A stretch of DNA of 9,618 nt from contig MHER01000196.1 of assembly GCA_001805205.1 (NCBI GenBank), forward strand, positions 1-9,618, given 5' to 3'. Below the pieces are notes generated by a model that did not search any database, was not told the DNA's origin, and worked only from the letters and a program-made list of their open reading frames with translations. Below, piece after piece: positions 5,935 to 9,618 of the stretch (position 1 is its first letter; each line of letters starts with the position of its first letter). A program made the position numbers and the translations under genes. The stretch is from Nitrospirae bacterium RIFCSPLOW2_12_42_9 (GTDB taxonomy: Bacteria > Nitrospirota > 9FT-COMBO-42-15 > HDB-SIOI813).

Positions 5935-5939
5935 GGAGG
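5935..5939 (+). promoter_or_regulatory. Ribosome binding site fixing the FMN-protein start
   Basis: GGAGG lies seven bases before ATG 5947. It excludes the longer reading from TTG 5893, which has no such site. Confidence 0.8.
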
Positions 5940-5946
5940 TGTTTAT

Positions 5947-6564
5947 ATGAAAATTGAGAAAGATATTGATAAGGCCGGTTTCTATCACTACTATCCTGTT
6001 GTGCCGGCAGTGGTTGTTGTTAAATCAGGGGGAGAGTTGGATGCACTCGCATGTGCATGGCATATTGCACTCTCTTTTGACCCTCCTCTCTTTGCAGTGG
6101 CCATATCGCCAAAGAGATACTCCTATAGACTGCTTAAAAAGAGTAAAGAGTTTACTGTCAATTTCCTTACATTTGACAAAATTGGTATAATTGCCACCCT
6201 TGGTAGGACATCAGGAAGGGAGATTGATAAATTTTCAACTTATAAGATAAAAACAACCGCATCTTCAGAAATAGAGACTCCTGTACTGAAGGACGCTTAT
6301 GCGGCTTATGAATGCAGGCTTGTTAAACAATACCGGACAGGTGACCATGTACTGTTTGTTGGAGAGGTACTTGCAGTTCATTATAAAACCAGGTTTTTTG
6401 ATAAGAAAAGAAAGACCCCTATTATGAAAAGTTTTACACCAGCCCTGTATCTCGGTTCTGACCACTATCTGGGTATAAAGTCGTTTGGTGAAATTAAGTA
6501 TGGTAAAGAGGAGGTGTTTGGCAAAGAGAAAGGGATAAAAGTAACACAGAAGAAACTGGAATAA
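5947..6564 (+). CDS. Flavin reductase-like FMN-binding protein
   Basis: A 205-residue protein of the flavin-reductase-like split-barrel family, which bind FMN and may reduce flavin or another substrate with NAD(P)H or ferredoxin. Family features are an N-terminal YYPVVPAVVVV strand (15-25), HIALSFDPPLFAVAISPKR (39-57) where the flavin phosphate is normally held, a SKEFTVNF strand (66-73), GRTSGREIDKF (86-96), and a late GDHVLFVGEVLAV (132-144). The C-terminus is Lys-rich. There is no signal peptide, so it is cytoplasmic. The start is set by GGAGG upstream of ATG 5947. The Kelch gene begins four bases after its stop, so the two are almost certainly co-transcribed. I see no convincing promoter in the divergent intergenic region on this strand. 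The substrate is unknown. Confidence 0.87.
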   Translation: MKIEKDIDKAGFYHYYPVVPAVVVVKSGGELDALACAWHIALSFDPPLFAVAISPKRYSYRLLKKSKEFTVNFLTFDKIGIIATLGRTSGREIDKFSTYKIKTTASSEIETPVLKDAYAAYECRLVKQYRTGDHVLFVGEVLAVHYKTRFFDKKRKTPIMKSFTPALYLGSDHYLGIKSFGEIKYGKEEVFGKEKGIKVTQKKLE

Positions 6565-6568
6565 GAAT

Positions 6569-7507
6569 ATGGAAAAAGTTTATTCAGGATGGATTAAGAA
6601 ATCACCGCTGCTAAAACCTCGCTCCCACTCCGCTATCGCAGTATATAAAGAAAAGATATATGTCTTTGGTGGTGGTGGTGAGGGTTTCCAGAGTCTTAAA
6701 AGTACTGAGATTTATGATATACATAGAGACACGTGGTATCAGGGGAGGGATATTCCAACTACCCGATCAGGTGCAGCAACTGCTCTTCTTAATGACAAGA
6801 TATACGTAATGGGTGGAGGCTTGAAACTTCCTGACGGGCAATTTGAGTTTTTTAATATAGTGGAGATTTATGACCCTGAAACAGATACCTGGGGCAGGGG
6901 TACTGATATGCTAATGCCGCATGATTTTCCGGCCTCTGTTGTAGTAAACGGATGTATCTATATCATAGGAGGTCATCACCCGGATGCAACAAAGGGGGGG
7001 CCTTTGACTGACCCTGGTTTTTCCTTCTGTGAGGTCTTTAATCCGGATTCGGGAAAATGGAGAGAGATTGCACCTATGCCAACTTCCAGGTTTGCCCTGG
7101 CATCTGTTGTCCTGGATAATAAAATAGTTGCCCTTGGAGGGGGAGGTTTAAGAGGAGATGGATTTAAAAATTTCGATATTGTGGAATGTTATGACCCTCT
7201 GAACAATACATGGAGCAATGCAGGATTTAATCTCCCATGGAGCGCTGCCGGACTGGGGGCATGCACTGTAAATAATAAATTATATATTGTAGGGGGAAAT
7301 AGTGGTGAGAAAATAGAAGATCGATTTGCATGTTATGATCCACTCACCAGGAAATGGATTGAGCTTGAACCTCTGGATGAAGGAAGGATTGTGATGGGTA
7401 TTGTCCAGGATGGCCAGGATGGGAAGACAATTTATATTATTGGCGGCCGTGGAGGTGACGGGAAAACCCCTGTTAACAAGGTGGAAACATACAGGGTTTC
7501 ACTTTGA
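6569..7507 (+). CDS. Kelch-repeat six-bladed beta-propeller protein
   Basis: A 312-residue protein built almost wholly of Kelch motifs. Blades run at about 17-62, 66-113, 119-170, 174-220, 226-266 and 272-312. Each has a glycine doublet or longer run (34-37, 82-84, 134-135, 190-193, 242-243, 292-293). The first five follow it with an aromatic-Asp/Asn position and a tryptophan (W56, W108, W164, W215, W263). The last blade lacks the tryptophan strand, and the N-terminal SGWIKKSPL (W8) appears to supply it, closing the ring. There is no signal peptide or membrane helix, so it is probably cytoplasmic. The start ATG 6569 is four bases after the FMN-protein stop. Kelch propellers are binding platforms or, rarely, enzymes such as sialic acid mutarotase; no specific function can be assigned. 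The 3' end overlaps the convergent pilZ gene by nine bases. Confidence 0.93.
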   Translation: MEKVYSGWIKKSPLLKPRSHSAIAVYKEKIYVFGGGGEGFQSLKSTEIYDIHRDTWYQGRDIPTTRSGAATALLNDKIYVMGGGLKLPDGQFEFFNIVEIYDPETDTWGRGTDMLMPHDFPASVVVNGCIYIIGGHHPDATKGGPLTDPGFSFCEVFNPDSGKWREIAPMPTSRFALASVVLDNKIVALGGGGLRGDGFKNFDIVECYDPLNNTWSNAGFNLPWSAAGLGACTVNNKLYIVGGNSGEKIEDRFACYDPLTRKWIELEPLDEGRIVMGIVQDGQDGKTIYIIGGRGGDGKTPVNKVETYRVSL

Positions 7508-7852
7508 TACCCAGTCATCTATTGCGACAGCAACATCTTCAGGCAGATCAAGAAACCTGATGCCGTATCCTGGTTCCAATTTACTTCCAGGAGTATATTT
7601 TCTAATCCAGATTACCTCACATTGACATCGTACTTTAATATCTGACTTTGGTATCTGGAATGCTATCTGGAACCTTTCTCCAGGATGTCGTGGATTTATG
7701 GATGCAATAAAAAGCCCTCCACGACTTATGTCCTTTGCATATCCGAAAAGATGATGACGACTGTTCTCCTCTGTAACTTTAAATACGATTATAGGGTCTC
7801 TTAAATACCGTCTTCTGTCTGCATTTTTTTGTGGCTTTTTTGTATCTTCCAT
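7499..7852 (-). CDS. Single-domain PilZ c-di-GMP-binding protein
   Basis: A 117-residue protein that is little more than one PilZ domain. The N-terminal RRRYLR (13-18) supplies the RxxxR switch, Arg14 and Arg18. DISRGG (41-46) supplies the [D/N]xSxxG motif. YGIRF (96-100) is the usual C-terminal strand. All c-di-GMP contact motifs are therefore present. With no output domain it probably acts as an adaptor that binds a partner protein when c-di-GMP is high. Start ATG 7852 has no visible Shine-Dalgarno. The gene is divergent from the membrane protein at 7939 and its stop overlaps the end of the Kelch gene. No motility or polysaccharide gene is in view to suggest the target. Confidence 0.93.
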   Translation of the reverse strand: MEDTKKPQKNADRRRYLRDPIIVFKVTEENSRHHLFGYAKDISRGGLFIASINPRHPGERFQIAFQIPKSDIKVRCQCEVIWIRKYTPGSKLEPGYGIRFLDLPEDVAVAIDDWVSK

Positions 7853-7880
7853 GATATAAAAGATATAAATCAGCCTGAAT

Positions 7881-7907
7881 ATTATATGAATGTAGTGGTA
7901 AAATCAA
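7881..7907 (-). promoter_or_regulatory. Candidate promoter of the pilZ gene
   Basis: On the minus strand, TTGATT (7907-7902) and a perfect TATAAT (7886-7881) are separated by 15 bases. The spacer is short; a TAATAT two bases further on gives the normal 17. It lies about 30 bases before the ATG. Confidence 0.35.
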
Positions 7908-7938
7908 GTCGTTTAAAATACATGGGGGTAGAGACCAT

Positions 7939-8349
7939 ATGAAAAATCAGATTGGAAAGAAGAATATTGTATTCGGTTTTGCATTTTTTATTACTACCCT
8001 GATACTCGGCATATACCTTGGCTTCCGGGCAACGAGCGGTGACCCTGCATGGGAGGAGAACCCGATGCATGAGATACTCGGCGCTGCACATGCTCATGGG
8101 AATCTCGAATCAGTCCTGAACATACTGATTGGTTATATTTTATGCCAGCTCGAAGCGCCTCCGGCTATTATTAAACTTACGAGTATATTGCTGCTCATAG
8201 GGGCCATTTTTCACTCCGGTATGCTCTATCTTACAGGGCTCGGGGTTGCTGCTGCCATAAACATTGCACCCATCGGCGCTATTTCCCTGATAATCACAAT
8301 GGCACTGATGGTCTATCTTACTGTAGTGGGACTTAAAAACCGGTCTTGA
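7939..8349 (+). CDS. Unrecognised four-helix membrane protein with histidines
   Basis: I do not recognise this 136-residue protein. Four membrane helices are visible at about 9-29, 57-72, 77-101 and 108-132, with a positively charged N-terminus (KNQIGKK) and a short charged C-terminus (KNRS). The loop after helix 1 (30-56) contains GDPAWEENPMHE and AHAHGN, giving His44, His51 and His53. His92 lies within helix 3 and Cys69 at the end of helix 2. The histidines could ligate a metal or heme, but there is no CxxCH or known family motif. Start ATG 7939 follows a G-rich GGGGG tract at 7924-7928. It is divergent from pilZ and ends three bases before the convergent methyltransferase gene, so it is probably transcribed alone. 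Confidence 0.8.
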   Translation: MKNQIGKKNIVFGFAFFITTLILGIYLGFRATSGDPAWEENPMHEILGAAHAHGNLESVLNILIGYILCQLEAPPAIIKLTSILLLIGAIFHSGMLYLTGLGVAAAINIAPIGAISLIITMALMVYLTVVGLKNRS

Positions 8350-8352
8350 TAA

Positions 8353-9501
8353 CTAAAAAGGATTCCTTTTAAGACCACTTAATACAGAGATCTTATCAAA
8401 TCCTTTCTGTTGAATAAGGATTTTATAGACCTCACCCATTCTGCCAGGCATAATAAGATTCTTTATGAGGAGTCTCTGTTTTAACGCCTCTGTCTCTGTA
8501 TCAGCTCTCGAACCAATAGACTCAATAATCTCACCGATACCTAATCCAAACAGGAAGTGCATCTGGTCTGTAAGGCCAAGAGTCATCATTCCCTCTCCTT
8601 CGCCAACTTTAATAAGGGTTGAAAAATCAACATGTGAAGTAATGTCCTGTTCCCCGATGTTTATATACGGATTTTCTATAACCCTGTGTTTGTAATAACA
8701 TAGGAGTGTGCCGGATTTTCTATGAGATGCGTATAGCTCCTCTGCCGGGTACCCATAATCGACTGTAATAGCAAAACCCTTACGAATAGACCTTGCCACC
8801 CATCTCATCCATTCCAAGGCCTTGAGATTAACCTCAGCCCGCTGTCCATCTTCAAGGACAATCCCAGGACGAATAAAATACCTTATTAGCTCAGGAGTAG
8901 AAGGTGAATCAAGAACTTCTATAAAGGAGTTGTCTTTGTAAGACACAAAAACCTCCTTTAACTCCCCTCCCCTCTTTTCAATGATATGGACAGGGAAGGC
9001 ATCAATAAGTTCATTAGAAAGAAAGCATCCATTAACCCCTGTAGTGAATAATGGGTCTGAATAGTCCGTCCATAGGATATTATGATTAAGTAATCCGGCA
9101 TTATGCAATCTTGCCTTCTGCAGCCCTTTCATATATTCACTCTCTTCAATAATTATATATTTCAAATTGTTAAAGAAATCCGAATACTCTCTCTTTGCAA
9201 AATTCAACATATCAAGACATAATGTACCATCACCGGCGCCCATTTCTACAATAGTAAAGACCATCCCTCCTGAAATATTCCACATCTCTATAATCTGTTT
9301 TAATATAATCTCCCCGAAGACCTGATGGACTACCGGTGAGGTGTAATAATCTCCTCTTTTACCTATCTTTACCCCTGGAGAGGAATAATATCCGTACCCC
9401 GGGTGATGCAGGGAAAGGTTCATGAAATCAGCAAAGGTAATCTTTCCGGCCTCTGATATCCTGGCTCTAATTATGTCTGTTAACGTTGTATGATCTTCCA
9501 T
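8353..9501 (-). CDS. MidA/NDUFAF7-family SAM-dependent methyltransferase
   Basis: A 382-residue member of the MidA/NDUFAF7 family (DUF185). The mitochondrial member methylates an arginine of the NDUFS2 subunit during complex I assembly; bacterial substrates are not established. Landmarks, numbered from ATG 9501, are an N-terminal HHPGYGYYSS (32-41), GDYYTSPVVHQVFGEI (50-65), the SAM-binding loop EMGAGDGTL (86-94), SNELIDAFPVH (162-172), a central DYGYP, and GEQDITSHVDF near the C-terminal third. All family blocks are present, so it should be functional. A TTG at 9516, five codons upstream, is the alternative start, with AGGA close before it; ATG 9501 is chosen for its codon and the MEDHTTL N-terminus. 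It lies divergent to the gene at the right edge and ends close to the convergent membrane-protein gene. Confidence 0.93.
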   Translation of the reverse strand: MEDHTTLTDIIRARISEAGKITFADFMNLSLHHPGYGYYSSPGVKIGKRGDYYTSPVVHQVFGEIILKQIIEMWNISGGMVFTIVEMGAGDGTLCLDMLNFAKREYSDFFNNLKYIIIEESEYMKGLQKARLHNAGLLNHNILWTDYSDPLFTTGVNGCFLSNELIDAFPVHIIEKRGGELKEVFVSYKDNSFIEVLDSPSTPELIRYFIRPGIVLEDGQRAEVNLKALEWMRWVARSIRKGFAITVDYGYPAEELYASHRKSGTLLCYYKHRVIENPYINIGEQDITSHVDFSTLIKVGEGEGMMTLGLTDQMHFLFGLGIGEIIESIGSRADTETEALKQRLLIKNLIMPGRMGEVYKILIQQKGFDKISVLSGLKRNPF

Positions 9502-9551
9502 AAGTACTTGACGCAATTATCCTATTCTGTATAATAATAAGCTGTTTACCA

Positions 9552-9579
9552 CTGAAAAACATCTAATTGCGGCTATAAT
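9552..9579 (+). promoter_or_regulatory. Candidate promoter for the gene at the right edge
   Basis: CTGAAA (9552-9557, four of six matches to TTGACA) and a perfect TATAAT (9574-9579) are 16 bases apart. This would give a transcript start near 9586 and a leader of about 25 bases before ATG 9611. Confidence 0.45.
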
Positions 9580-9610
9580 ATAATAAGCTGATTTCCTTGA
9601 AAAGGATATT

Positions 9611-9618
9611 ATGGAAAA
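9611..9618 (+). CDS. Probable start of a gene running off the window (partial)
   Basis: An ATG at 9611 is preceded at four bases by AAAGGA (9601-9606) and lies downstream of a plausible promoter. Only ATGGAAAA is visible, so the product is unknown. It would be divergent from the MidA-family gene. Confidence 0.4.

Noticed and set aside
5893..5946. 18-codon N-terminal extension of the FMN protein from TTG
   Set aside because: No ribosome site precedes the TTG, whereas GGAGG lies seven bases before ATG 5947.
1..9618. tRNA, rRNA, riboswitch, insertion sequence or phage genes
   Set aside because: I looked for cloverleaf arms, rRNA-like blocks, transposase motifs and terminal repeats by eye and found none I could support.

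Overview
The window is an AT-leaning (roughly 40% GC by eye), densely packed bacterial chromosomal segment with eleven complete protein genes, one probable gene start at the right edge and a possible gene end at the left edge. No stretch without a gene exceeds about 110 bases. Lgt (lipoprotein lipidation), the 2-oxoacid dehydrogenase E1/E2 genes with lipB, a PilZ protein, a MidA-type methyltransferase and a small rubrerythrin-like protein suggest a diderm bacterium with c-di-GMP signalling. A GC-rich 52-bp palindrome of the PPSPPFIKGG-coding type occurs twice. From memory, such repeats are common in Nitrospirota-like and other environmental lineages, but the phylum cannot be fixed from this sequence alone.

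Layout. Bases 1-81 hold a possible 3' end of an upstream gene. Lgt (109-888, +) is followed by a brnT/brnA type II toxin-antitoxin pair (925-1459, +). That pair has a consensus sigma70 promoter ending three bases before the toxin start codon and an 18-bp near-palindrome lying over the -10 box. A minus-strand block runs from 5795 down to 1488: a small rubrerythrin-like protein, E1alpha, E1beta, E2 and LipB. LipB starts 47 bases inside the E2 gene, so the octanoyltransferase is probably translated together with its acceptor protein. No E3 (dihydrolipoamide dehydrogenase) and no lipA are present here. One copy of the 52-bp palindrome lies in the E1alpha leader. The other lies inside lipB, in frame, adding a proline/glycine-rich segment to the enzyme.

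From 5947 the plus strand carries a flavin-reductase-fold FMN protein, four bases upstream of a six-bladed Kelch propeller gene. The Kelch gene converges on, and overlaps by nine bases, a single-domain PilZ protein (minus). Divergent from pilZ is an unrecognised four-helix membrane protein with histidines at and within the membrane. It converges on a MidA/NDUFAF7-family methyltransferase (minus), which is divergent from a gene starting at 9611.

Most of the window is ordinary. The observations most worth checking are the in-frame palindrome in lipB and its intergenic twin, the brnTA promoter/operator/possible leaderless-toxin arrangement, the half-ferritin small protein, the FMN-protein/Kelch pair, and the histidine-bearing membrane protein. 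No convincing new multi-gene system is visible.
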